Origin: Pedobacter sp. PF22-3
GTDB lineage: Bacteria; Bacteroidota; Bacteroidia; Sphingobacteriales; Sphingobacteriaceae
Length of the DNA stretch: 64,000 nucleotides
Direction: 5' to 3'
Assembly: GCF_026239555.1 (NCBI RefSeq)
Contig: NZ_JAPIVP010000002.1
Coordinates: 62,001 to 126,000, forward strand
Below are positions 26,396 through 33,676 of this stretch, piece after piece. Each line of letters opens with the position of its first letter. Positions within the stretch are counted from its first letter, which is position 1. Position numbers and translations under genes: made by a program. The notes under the pieces are model-generated. The model did no database searches. It had not been told where the DNA came from and saw only the letters and a list, made by a program, of their open reading frames with translations.

Positions 26396-27379
26396 GTGAA
26401 TTTAACCGCTAACGAGATTTTTTCTGTAAAAGATAGTAATGCATTTAACGACGTTGCCTTAAATATTTTTAAGTTACAGGCCCAAAATTGCAATGTTTAC
26501 CGCGAATATATTTTTCATTTAGGTGTTGATGCTGATGCAGTAACCGAAATTGGACAGATTCCCTTTTTACCCATCAGCTTTTTTAAAAGCCACTCAGTTC
26601 TAAGCAGTAATGAACCTGTAGAAATTACTTTCAGCAGTTCGGGTACAACGGGTATGATCCAAAGCAGTCACCATGTAACAGATGTTAAGTTATATGAACA
26701 GAGTTACCTGCAGGCTTTTGCGCAGTTTTATGGCGATGTAACCGAATATTGCTTCTTGGCACTTTTACCTTCCTATCAGCAAAGGTCGGGTTCATCGTTA
26801 ATTTACATGGTAAATGATCTGATCGAAAAGAGCAACCACCCGAAAAGTGGTTACTTTTTATATAATCATGAAGATTTGCTGCAGACGCTGCTTGATCTGA
26901 AATCAAAAAAACAAAAAACAGTTTTAATCGGCGTAACCTATGCCCTGCTCGATTTTATCGAACAATACGACATCAATTTCCCTGAGCTTATTGTAATGGA
27001 AACCGGAGGGATGAAAGGGAAACGTAAAGAAATGGTACGCGAGGAGCTTCATGAACAGTTAACTAAAGGATTTGGCGTAAAAGCTATTCATAGCGAATAT
27101 GGAATGACCGAGCTACTATCTCAGGCCTATTCTTTGGGCGAAGGTATTTTCAACTGTCCTGGCTGGATGCGAGTTTTGATCCGCGACACCAATGATCCTT
27201 TAAGTTTAATTGAAAATGGCAGAACTGGTGGCGTCAATGTAATCGACCTGGCCAATCTCAATTCCTGCTCATTTATTGCCACACAGGATCTGGGCAGAAT
27301 CAATCCCGATCAAAGTTTTGAAGTACTGGGCCGGTTTGATCATGCGGATATCAGGGGATGTAATCTTTTGGTACAGTAA
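26396..27379 (+). CDS. LuxE/PaaK-like acyl-protein synthetase
   Basis: About 328 residues of the adenylating superfamily: the phosphate-binding loop TFSSSGTTGMIQSSH, the later EYGMTELLSQAY motif, and a C-terminal DLGRINPDQSFEVLGRFDHADIRG split by the expected Asp and Arg. LuxE activates fatty acids to acyl-AMP and then an enzyme-bound thioester; no reductase (LuxC) is near, so a luminescence role is not implied. It may begin an activated acyl transfer to another product. The GTG at 26396 is preferred because the upstream TTG (26381) lies inside the promoter box. Confidence 0.75.
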   Translation: MNLTANEIFSVKDSNAFNDVALNIFKLQAQNCNVYREYIFHLGVDADAVTEIGQIPFLPISFFKSHSVLSSNEPVEITFSSSGTTGMIQSSHHVTDVKLYEQSYLQAFAQFYGDVTEYCFLALLPSYQQRSGSSLIYMVNDLIEKSNHPKSGYFLYNHEDLLQTLLDLKSKKQKTVLIGVTYALLDFIEQYDINFPELIVMETGGMKGKRKEMVREELHEQLTKGFGVKAIHSEYGMTELLSQAYSLGEGIFNCPGWMRVLIRDTNDPLSLIENGRTGGVNVIDLANLNSCSFIATQDLGRINPDQSFEVLGRFDHADIRGCNLLVQ

Positions 27380-27382
27380 TTC

Positions 27383-27820
27383 TTAATTTACTTTATCCGA
27401 ACAACTGGCGCATAAACCCGTAGCAATCAGATTAAGGCGATCTACTTTAAACCCTGCCGGAACTTTTAATGCCGGGATCTTAACAGTATCTAAACAGTAA
27501 ATTTTATGGCAGTTATCGCAGTTAAAATGTACATGTTCATCATGATGCTCATGTGCACTGCAACCATCAGAACAGATGGCATAATTGGCCGTTCCTTGCT
27601 GGTCTAAAACCTTATGGATAATCCCTTTCTCTTCAAAAGCCTGTAAAACCCGGTATAAGGTAACACGGTCTGCATCCTTTCCCATCACCTGCTCTAAATA
27701 AGGCTGAGAGGTTGCAGAATCCCTTCCACTTAAAATTTCCAGCACCTGCAAACGCGGAGCAGTTCGTTTTAATCCATTCTTAACCAAAAGTTTTTCGAAA
27801 CGTGCAGTATTATCTTCCAT
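27383..27820 (-). CDS. Fur-family metalloregulator, probably Zur
   Basis: 145 residues. A winged helix (about 15-80, with DRVTLYRVLQAFEEKGIIH), then the dimerisation domain with a His cluster (HEHHDEHVHF) and two CxxC pairs (CDNC and CASC) forming a structural zinc site. It ends the metal operon (20 bp after the first CxxC protein) and also has its own perfect promoter box. Neighbouring MerC, CobW and CxxC proteins point to zinc rather than iron or peroxide sensing, though Fur or PerR cannot be excluded from sequence. It would repress through GCAA-N5-TTGC sites at 31601 and 31638. Confidence 0.82.
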   Translation of the reverse strand: MEDNTARFEKLLVKNGLKRTAPRLQVLEILSGRDSATSQPYLEQVMGKDADRVTLYRVLQAFEEKGIIHKVLDQQGTANYAICSDGCSAHEHHDEHVHFNCDNCHKIYCLDTVKIPALKVPAGFKVDRLNLIATGLCASCSDKVN

Positions 27821-27827
27821 AGCAATA

Positions 27828-27835
27828 CAAAAATA
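27828..27835 (-). promoter_or_regulatory. Own promoter -7 box of the Fur-family gene
   Basis: TATTTTTG on the minus strand, exact TAnnTTTG, 7 bp before the ATG. Confidence 0.45.
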
Positions 27836-27840
27836 AGCAA

Positions 27841-28290
27841 TTAATAAATGAGTTTGGCATTTTTGATGGTTATTGGTGGCTTATAACTTGCGTCCTTTTC
27901 TTCTAATTTTAAAATCCCCTGCACGTGAATAGGTTTTTCACTATAAGGTACCTCATTTGCCATCTCTATCATAATCATTACCGGAATGCCATTTTGCCCG
28001 CAAAAATAACATTGATTAATGGGCAAAGTGGCCAAAAGAAATTTCTGCTGTTTCTGTCCGCTTTTTATAGGGATCAGGTAACCAGTTAAATCAAATTCCC
28101 TATTTTCAAAACGCCTGATCGTTTCTGTAAAAAGAGGCAAGAGTTCATTCTTATCAGTCAGTTCAAACTTTACCGAGGCAATTACATCCCAGTTTAAAGA
28201 TCGCAACTGATCTTTTGGGTTATGTTTTTGTGTCTGTGCTGTGGCTATACAAACTGAAAACAGAAGGAAAATAGCATATAAATATTTCAT
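27841..28290 (-). CDS. Secreted CxxC protein, DUF3299-like, divergent paralogue
   Basis: 149 residues: signal peptide (about 1-18, ending ATAQ), then a compact domain with DLTGYLIPI, LATLPINQCYFCGQNG and a closing IHVQGILKLEE. It aligns with the next two proteins but has CYFC for CPYC and has lost some shared residues (WNLIGL becomes WDVIAS). Its ATG overlaps the previous stop by 4 bp, showing tight coupling. It is likely periplasmic or surface-exposed and may bind a metal through the CxxC. Exact function is unknown. Confidence 0.65.
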   Translation of the reverse strand: MKYLYAIFLLFSVCIATAQTQKHNPKDQLRSLNWDVIASVKFELTDKNELLPLFTETIRRFENREFDLTGYLIPIKSGQKQQKFLLATLPINQCYFCGQNGIPVMIMIEMANEVPYSEKPIHVQGILKLEEKDASYKPPITIKNAKLIY

Positions 28291-28721
28291 TTTTTAACTG
28301 CATCTAAAAGAAAAAAGATAGATCGGCTATCGCCAGAATCATTGATTATAAATTTCCCTCGAAGCGTAATTGGCGCTTCTGTCCAATTGATGGGTTTTAA
28401 AGTCTTTACTTCAATCATTGATGGAATATCTCCCGTACCACAATATGGACAGGAGGCAACAGGCACCATAGAAAACATAAATTCATTAAAGCTATTGCCA
28501 ACTTTAGTGGGAATAATATAACCAGGAAGTTCAATTACCTTATTATGTATAATCTTTAGTGCAGGTGGAAAAACAGCCTGCCAAACCAAGGGCTTTACCT
28601 GTTTATCGTATTTTAAACCAATCAGGTTCCAGGTGGCAGTTCGTGTTTCGGTATGAACAGGTACCTGGGCAACTGAGGCCAGGGAGATTAAAACCAAAAG
28701 TACCAGCATATATTTCTTCAT
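28287..28721 (-). CDS. Secreted CxxC protein, DUF3299-like (paralogue 2)
   Basis: 144 residues: signal peptide (about 1-18), then TATWNLIGLKYD, a VIELPGYIIPTKVG block and the core VPVASCPYCGTGDIPSMIEV, ending with a FIINDSGDSRSIFFLL strand. It is very similar to the protein encoded just upstream (28734), so these are tandem duplicates. The CPYCG motif can bind zinc or be redox active. In Pseudomonas aeruginosa a DUF3299 protein belongs to the zinc-starvation ABC operon PA4063-PA4066, the closest context I can recall. Confidence 0.7.
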   Translation of the reverse strand: MKKYMLVLLVLISLASVAQVPVHTETRTATWNLIGLKYDKQVKPLVWQAVFPPALKIIHNKVIELPGYIIPTKVGNSFNEFMFSMVPVASCPYCGTGDIPSMIEVKTLKPINWTEAPITLRGKFIINDSGDSRSIFFLLDAVKK

Positions 28722-28733
28722 GATCGAATAAGA

Positions 28734-29174
28734 TTATAACTGTTTTGCATTTAAAAGAAAAAATTCACTCCTATCGTCGCCTGAATCGTTAATGATGAAA
28801 GTGCCCCTAAGCTTAATCGGTTTTTCTGTAATGGGGATCGTGTTTAACATTTTTACCTGTACCATTGATGGGATATCTCCTGCTCCGCAATATGGACAAG
28901 ATGCTATAGGTACAATAGAGAACATGAATTCGCTAAATTTCGATCCTACCTTTGTTGGAATGATGTAACCAGGCAGTTCTATTATCTTATTGTTTAATGC
29001 TTTTAATGCTGGCGGAAAAACACTTCCCCATTTGCGGGGTTCAATTTCGGCATCGTACCTGAGCCCAATTAAATTCCAAGTTGGCGTGCGCATGTCGGTA
29101 TGTACCTTAACCTGCGCAGCCAATACCTGGTAACCTAAACATAAGAAAACTAAAAAAACCAATTTCTTCATCAC
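28734..29174 (-). CDS. Secreted CxxC protein, DUF3299-like (paralogue 3)
   Basis: 146 residues: signal peptide (about 1-20, ending VLAA), TPTWNLIGLRYDAEIEP, IIELPGYIIPTKVG and VPIASCPYCGAGDIPSMVQV split at their borders, and a closing FIINDSGDDRSEFFLL. It sits directly after the permease (0-bp gap). The tandem copies probably work with the transporter, for example as metal-binding periplasmic partners. Confidence 0.7.
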   Translation of the reverse strand: MMKKLVFLVFLCLGYQVLAAQVKVHTDMRTPTWNLIGLRYDAEIEPRKWGSVFPPALKALNNKIIELPGYIIPTKVGSKFSEFMFSIVPIASCPYCGAGDIPSMVQVKMLNTIPITEKPIKLRGTFIINDSGDDRSEFFLLNAKQL

Positions 29175-30389
29175 TTAACGGTCTTTTGTTAATGTTGCTG
29201 CAATATCAACTTTGTAAATCTGCATGGCCGGAATAAGCGAAGCCAAAGCCCCAATGAACAGCCCGACCCAGATTAAATATATTTCTTGCGGAAAAGCAGT
29301 AAGCCCTGTTAATTTTGCTTGAGAAGCTTCCTGATAAATTCCGATTACTTCTAGCGCGGCATGCCCGATCAGCAAACCCAAACAGGTGCCGATAAATGTC
29401 ACCAAAACCCCTTCAAACATGACCAAAAAAAATAATTTAGGTTTTGATGCACCTAAACAACGCATAATGGCCAGGTCGTATTTCCGTTCTTTCATGGCAT
29501 TATAAAGGCTGATAAAAATACTCAGCGCAGCAACTCCCATAATAAATATGGCAAACCATCTTAATGTATCAATTCCAACACCGATGAGCGAAAACAACCT
29601 TGCACTTTCCATTGCCGGAGATGCTGCCTGCATATTGGTGCTCTGGTTAACCATCCGTGGGAAAACAATAACAGACATTGGTGATTTATACTGGATCAAT
29701 AATGCTGTAATCTGTTTATCGTTAATTTCCTTGGCTTCTTCTGCTGCGGTATGTTTATGGTTTTCGGCATGCTTCTCTTCGTGCATTTTGTACACACTGC
29801 CAATATTGGTGAGAATCAGGTTATCAGTTATATTTCCCTGTGGTTTTAAAATTCCCTTAACCTGGTAAGCATATTTTTTGTGAATATCTCCGCTACCGGT
29901 TAAACCATGCGCACCAAAAAAAGAATCGCCAATTTTAAGGCCAGATGTTTGGGCAACATTGCTACCCAGGGTTACTTCTAAATCTTGATGCCAATAACTC
30001 CCCTTTTGGATTGATAAGCCATAAAGGTTCAGGAAACTGCTATCAGTACCCACAATTCGGTAACCGTTATAATTGTCGCCCAAAGCCAATGGAACGGCCC
30101 TTTTAACCATAGGGTTGTGCATTAATTGGTATGCATCTTTAGCCGGAATATTACCAGTTGGATTATCAATATGATAAACACTGCTCAGTATCAGCTGTAA
30201 AGGACTTCCTTTTGCCCCCACAACCAGATCGATATCCTTTGCATTATTTTCCAGTTTATTGTTAATCTGTGTGGAAGCCAGGAAAAGAACAGACAGTATG
30301 CCTACACCAAAGGCAACTAAAATAATATTAAGAATTGTAGTTAACTTATTCCTGACGAGGTTTTTGCTACTGATTTTAAGGATATTCAT
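29175..30389 (-). CDS. FtsX/MacB-type ABC transporter permease
   Basis: 404 residues: one N-terminal membrane helix (about 17-40), a long periplasmic domain, and three C-terminal helices (about 280-300, 325-350, 370-390), the type-VII (MacB/LolC) layout used for mechanotransmission or extraction rather than ordinary import. The periplasmic part has a His-rich segment, HEEKHAENHKH (about 205-215), suggesting metal handling. Its start overlaps the ATPase stop by 1 bp. The combination with DUF3299 proteins recalls the zinc-starvation operon PA4063-4066 of Pseudomonas aeruginosa. Confidence 0.85.
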   Translation of the reverse strand: MNILKISSKNLVRNKLTTILNIILVAFGVGILSVLFLASTQINNKLENNAKDIDLVVGAKGSPLQLILSSVYHIDNPTGNIPAKDAYQLMHNPMVKRAVPLALGDNYNGYRIVGTDSSFLNLYGLSIQKGSYWHQDLEVTLGSNVAQTSGLKIGDSFFGAHGLTGSGDIHKKYAYQVKGILKPQGNITDNLILTNIGSVYKMHEEKHAENHKHTAAEEAKEINDKQITALLIQYKSPMSVIVFPRMVNQSTNMQAASPAMESARLFSLIGVGIDTLRWFAIFIMGVAALSIFISLYNAMKERKYDLAIMRCLGASKPKLFFLVMFEGVLVTFIGTCLGLLIGHAALEVIGIYQEASQAKLTGLTAFPQEIYLIWVGLFIGALASLIPAMQIYKVDIAATLTKDR

Positions 30390-31015
30390 TAGAGAAGATA
30401 AGTTTTAGTAAGGTGATCCCGAACCCTGGAATCGTGCGTGGCTATGATCAGTGCAGCACCGTTATCTTTTGCCTGAGTAGTCAGCATCTTGATTACCTGA
30501 TTGGCATTTTCATCATCTAAACTGGAGGTTGGCTCATCTGCAATCAAGAGATCGGGTTTGTTTACCAATGCACGCGCTACCGAAACCCTTTGCAACTGGC
30601 CTTGACTTAATTGATCGGGATAATTTTTAGCCAGATCGCTAATACCCAGATCAGCTAAAAGCGAGCGGTTTCGTTCATGATCTATTGGCAAACCAGCCAT
30701 TACTGCTGCAAGTTCCAGGTTATCGAGCACATCAAGAGAACGGATAAGATGTGGTCTTTGAAAAATGATGCCTATATGCCTGCCCCTAAACCGATCAAGC
30801 CCCCGTACAGGCAAAGTATATAAATCGGTTCCGTTAATTAAAACTGCACCCTGACTCGGCTTTAAAAGACCTGAAATAATATTAAGCAATGTACTCTTGC
30901 CACTGCCCGAGGCACCTAGTAAAAGCCATTGCTCCATATCGCCGATTTCCCAACACGGAAACTTCAGCCTTCTCCCCTTGTCATAAACATGTGCTAACGA
31001 ACTTACCCTAATCAT
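30389..31015 (-). CDS. LolD-type ABC transporter ATPase
   Basis: 208 residues: Walker A GASGSGKST, Q-loop region IIFQRPHLI, signature LSQGQLQRVSVAR, Walker B LLIADEPTSSLDD, and a switch histidine in IIATHDSR. It pairs with the FtsX-like permease downstream. Its ATG lies inside the end of a tiny lipoprotein gene (8-bp overlap), so translation is coupled. Substrate is unknown; context suggests a zinc-related function. Confidence 0.9.
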   Translation of the reverse strand: MIRVSSLAHVYDKGRRLKFPCWEIGDMEQWLLLGASGSGKSTLLNIISGLLKPSQGAVLINGTDLYTLPVRGLDRFRGRHIGIIFQRPHLIRSLDVLDNLELAAVMAGLPIDHERNRSLLADLGISDLAKNYPDQLSQGQLQRVSVARALVNKPDLLIADEPTSSLDDENANQVIKMLTTQAKDNGAALIIATHDSRVRDHLTKTYLL

Positions 31016-31166
31016 GATGTACTGTTTTTTGCACTTTTTTAATATCTAGATTTTTTATGGCATAACGCCTGTAGAGTTCTATTCCATCGTTTGTACCATG
31101 TTTACAAGCAGGGCTCAACATTGAAATAAACAATAATGCAGGAATAAATAAGATCTTATATTTCAT
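31008..31166 (-). CDS. Small lipoprotein (52 residues)
   Basis: The frame MKYKILFIPALLFISMLS then PACKHGTNDG has a signal peptide with a candidate lipobox cysteine, then a short charged domain ending KTVHHD. It lies between the MerC gene (12-bp gap) and the ABC ATPase, overlapping it by 8 bp, so it belongs to the operon. It is too short for common length cut-offs. No homologue is recognised. In the comparable Pseudomonas operon a separate small secreted protein (PA4063) occupies this position, but similarity was not shown. Confidence 0.65.
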   Translation of the reverse strand: MKYKILFIPALLFISMLSPACKHGTNDGIELYRRYAIKNLDIKKVQKTVHHD

Positions 31167-31178
31167 TGATATAATCGA

Positions 31179-31571
31179 TTATTGATGATCCAATGGACAG
31201 CTTTTAAGCATTCTTAAATTAATATAATGGGCTGCGGCAATGGTAAGACCACCAATAGGGATCAAAATAGGCTCTAATAATTCAATGCCTGAAAAATGCC
31301 CAAAAGCTATACAGGCAAAGCCAGTAATAAGGACCAGAATTGGCATTATACGGCGATGCTGTTTGCGATATGCAGTATTTAAACTCCAGATACCAATAAC
31401 CAATGAAACTGCAATCATGGTAATTTCAACTGCTTCATTAGCTAAAAACCCCATCCCCCATAAAGGCAAAACGGTAATTAAAAATGGCAATGCAGCACAG
31501 TGTATAGCACAAAGTGTTGAAGCCGTAATGCCTATCCTGTCGAGGTTGATTTTGTAGATCCTTTGTTTCAT
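31179..31571 (-). CDS. MerC-domain membrane protein
   Basis: 130 residues with four membrane helices. The first carries the diagnostic STLCAIHCAALPFL, whose cysteines bind a metal ion in MerC mercury transporters; the C-terminus ends in CPLDHQ. It is the first gene of the operon. Here it more likely moves zinc or another thiophilic metal, as no mer genes are near. An inverted repeat GCAA-N5-TTGC overlaps its promoter. Confidence 0.82.
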   Translation of the reverse strand: MKQRIYKINLDRIGITASTLCAIHCAALPFLITVLPLWGMGFLANEAVEITMIAVSLVIGIWSLNTAYRKQHRRIMPILVLITGFACIAFGHFSGIELLEPILIPIGGLTIAAAHYINLRMLKSCPLDHQ

Positions 31572-31589
31572 TCAAATAAATTTAATGTC

Positions 31590-31613
31590 CAAATATAAAA
31601 GCAATTTAGTTGC
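31590..31613 (-). promoter_or_regulatory. Promoter of the MerC operon with candidate Zur box
   Basis: The minus strand has TATATTTG at 31590-31597 (exact -7 box). The inverted repeat GCAA-TTTAG-TTGC lies at 31601-31613, between the -7 and -33 positions. Start of transcription is expected about 12 bp before the ATG. Confidence 0.55.
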
Positions 31614-31631
31614 ATTTAAAATAATCAACAT

Positions 31632-31652
31632 TATATTTGCAACATAATTGCA
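31632..31652 (+). promoter_or_regulatory. Promoter of the CobW gene with candidate Zur box
   Basis: TATATTTG at 31632-31639 (exact -7 box) overlaps the inverted repeat TGCAA-CATAA-TTGCA at 31638-31652. Both divergent promoters are thus covered by the same half-site pair with 5-bp spacing. Confidence 0.6.
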
Positions 31653-31657
31653 TTAAA

Positions 31658-32860
31658 ATGATAAAGAAATTACCTGTAACAGTATTAAGTGGTTTTTTAG
31701 GCAGCGGGAAAACTACGCTTCTTAACGCCATATTGAGAAATAAGCAAGATTTAAAAGTGGCCGTTATTGTAAACGATATGAGCGAGGTGAACGTTGATGC
31801 TGCCTTGGTTAAAAATCAGCATACCTTATCTAAAACAGATGAGAAACTGGTAGAAATGAGCAATGGCTGCATTTGCTGTACCCTGCGTGAAGACCTGATG
31901 ATTGAAGTGGAAAGATTGGCGAAAGAAAACCGGTTTGATTACCTGCTGATTGAAAGCACAGGAATATCTGAACCTATTCCTGTGGCGCAAACCTTTTCCT
32001 TTATTGGTGAAGCTTCGGGTATTGACCTCAGTAGATTTAGCCAATTAGATACGATGGTAACCGTTGTGGATGCTTATAACTTTTACCAGGATTTTGGCTC
32101 GGCAGATAAACTTGCCGACCGTAATATGGTTGATGACTTAGCTGATAAGCGCACTATTGTAAATCTACTTACCGACCAGATCGAATTTGCCAATGTAATT
32201 TTATTGAACAAAACAGATCTGGTAAGCGATACCGACCTTAAGGTACTAAAGGCATTAATTGCAAAACTTAACCCAACAGCCAAAATATATCCGACTCTTT
32301 TTGGAGAAATAAACCCAGCTTTAATCTTAAATACGGGTTTATTCGATTTTGAATCGGCATCTGATGGAGCCGGATGGAAAAAAGAGCTTGAAGAAGTTCA
32401 TCAGCCAGAAACTGAAGAATACGGAATAAGCTCTACCGTTTTCCGTTCCAAAAAGCCTTTTCACCCTGAAAGATTATGGCATTTCATCAATAAGGAATTT
32501 CCACAGAACATTATCCGTTCAAAAGGGATTTTCTATTTAGCTGCCATGCCCGAACAGGCCATTAATTTCTCGCAGGCAGGTGGCTCCTTACGTATAGATT
32601 TGGCCGGGGTATGGTGGGCAAGCATGCCCCAGGATGAACGTGAACAATACGTAGATTATTTGGAAAATAAATCTGAAATTGATGCTGAATGGGATAACGA
32701 TTTTGGTGACCGTAAAAATGAACTTGTTTTTATCGGACAGGAAATGAATAATGAAAAGTTGAAAAAATCTTTAGAATACTGTCTGTTAACTGATACAGAA
32801 ATCAAAAATTATAAAACAAAAACCAACTTTAAGAATCCTTTTGAACGCATTTTGCCTTAA
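31658..32860 (+). CDS. CobW/COG0523-family GTPase metallochaperone, probably for zinc
   Basis: About 400 residues: P-loop GFLGSGKTT, the metal-binding NGCICCTLRED motif (CxCC), the switch region IESTGISEP, guanine recognition LLNKTDLVSD, and a C-terminal CobW_C domain (from about 265; FRSKKPFHPERLW). Such proteins (YciC, ZigA, Zng1) transfer zinc to client enzymes when zinc is scarce. The start is the ATG at 31658; the TTG at 31637 lies within the promoter. It is divergent from the MerC operon and probably shares its repressor. Confidence 0.9.
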   Translation: MIKKLPVTVLSGFLGSGKTTLLNAILRNKQDLKVAVIVNDMSEVNVDAALVKNQHTLSKTDEKLVEMSNGCICCTLREDLMIEVERLAKENRFDYLLIESTGISEPIPVAQTFSFIGEASGIDLSRFSQLDTMVTVVDAYNFYQDFGSADKLADRNMVDDLADKRTIVNLLTDQIEFANVILLNKTDLVSDTDLKVLKALIAKLNPTAKIYPTLFGEINPALILNTGLFDFESASDGAGWKKELEEVHQPETEEYGISSTVFRSKKPFHPERLWHFINKEFPQNIIRSKGIFYLAAMPEQAINFSQAGGSLRIDLAGVWWASMPQDEREQYVDYLENKSEIDAEWDNDFGDRKNELVFIGQEMNNEKLKKSLEYCLLTDTEIKNYKTKTNFKNPFERILP

Positions 32861-32966
32861 AATGGCAAAATAAGTAGATGAAATCAATAAATTGGTAGTT
32901 TTTTGGCTTAGATCATATATTTTATTTTGTTTAAATTTGATTTACCCAATCAAACTCAAGCTTATT

Positions 32967-33143
32967 ATGAAAACCTCAGAAGAATTAACTTTAGTTAAAA
33001 TCCGTTTGCATTGTCCGAAGTGTAAAAATTTCGAAACCTATCGGGTACCGAGAGGTTTTATCTTTAAAACCCTGATGCCATGGGTTTCCGTTAAGAGATA
33101 TAAGTGTTATAAGTGTTTTAATAAGTTTTACGTATTTAATTAG
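32967..33143 (+). CDS. Small zinc-ribbon protein (58 residues)
   Basis: MKTSEELTLVKIRLHCPKC starts at 32967; the longer frame upstream is not protein-like. Two CxxC pairs (CPKC and CYKC) about 30 residues apart form a zinc ribbon. It follows the CobW gene by 106 bp and has its own promoter-like TAAATTTG at 32932-32939. It might be a nucleic-acid-binding or metal-storage protein. A terminator follows. No family name is offered. Confidence 0.6.
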   Translation: MKTSEELTLVKIRLHCPKCKNFETYRVPRGFIFKTLMPWVSVKRYKCYKCFNKFYVFN

Positions 33144-33166
33144 CATATATAAGTCAACGCTCATCT

Positions 33167-33188
33167 AAGCCACTTTAGTGGCTTTTTT
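33167..33188 (+). terminator. Intrinsic terminator after the zinc-ribbon gene
   Basis: AAGCCACT and AGTGGCTT form an 8-bp stem with a 2-nt loop, followed by a T run. Confidence 0.85.
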
Positions 33189-33199
33189 CTTTTCAGGAT

Positions 33200-33632
33200 A
33201 TGATATCCCAATTATAATTGACGGAATTTTAAAACCAAAAGTAAAATGGGCGTTAGCGGGAAAAGAATTTTTATAGTGATTTCTTCGAAAATCCTGGTAT
33301 TTCTAAAAGTGAAAAGTATAAATACTATACCTCAAACGATCCGGATATTTTAGCGGAATAAAAAAAAATGTTAAAAAAAGGGGTGTCATCAGTAATGAAC
33401 GATACTATTTTATGCAGAACATATGGGAAGTTTAATTGCCCCCAAAATACCTGATGAAACCAAATAATTTAAACACCTTTTAACAGAATTGCATATATCT
33501 TATGAAGAAGATGAGGGAACTTTCACCATATTTGGATACAGATAAATACCAAATGATCGAATTTATCTGGCACATGGCAAATATAACTTAGTGGAAGCTC
33601 CTGAAGGAGCTCAGCTTCAAGTTCAATTTTAA
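33200..33632 (+). pseudogene. Probable decayed gene remnants
   Basis: Plus-strand frames hold protein-like pieces broken by stops and frame changes, e.g. DIPIIIDGILKPKVKWALAG near 33200, SLIAPKIPDETK near 33425 followed by LLTELHISYEEDEGTFTIFG, and NLVEAPEGAQLQVQF near 33590. Together they look like the ruins of one or two genes. No family is recognised. Confidence 0.35.
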
Positions 33633-33633
33633 A

Positions 33634-33673
33634 TTCGGGCCCAATGAATAAATCTTAATTCAATGAGCCCGAA
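33634..33673 (-). terminator. Terminator of tyrS, bidirectional hairpin
   Basis: TTCGGGC (33634-33640) pairs with GCCCGAA (33667-33673), extended by an imperfect inner stem. Confidence 0.7.
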
Positions 33674-33676
33674 AAT

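Noticed and set aside
29548..29868. Open frame of 106 codons on the plus strand opposite the FtsX-like permease
   Set aside because: Fully antisense to a well-supported gene and without protein-like features; a shadow of its codon pattern.
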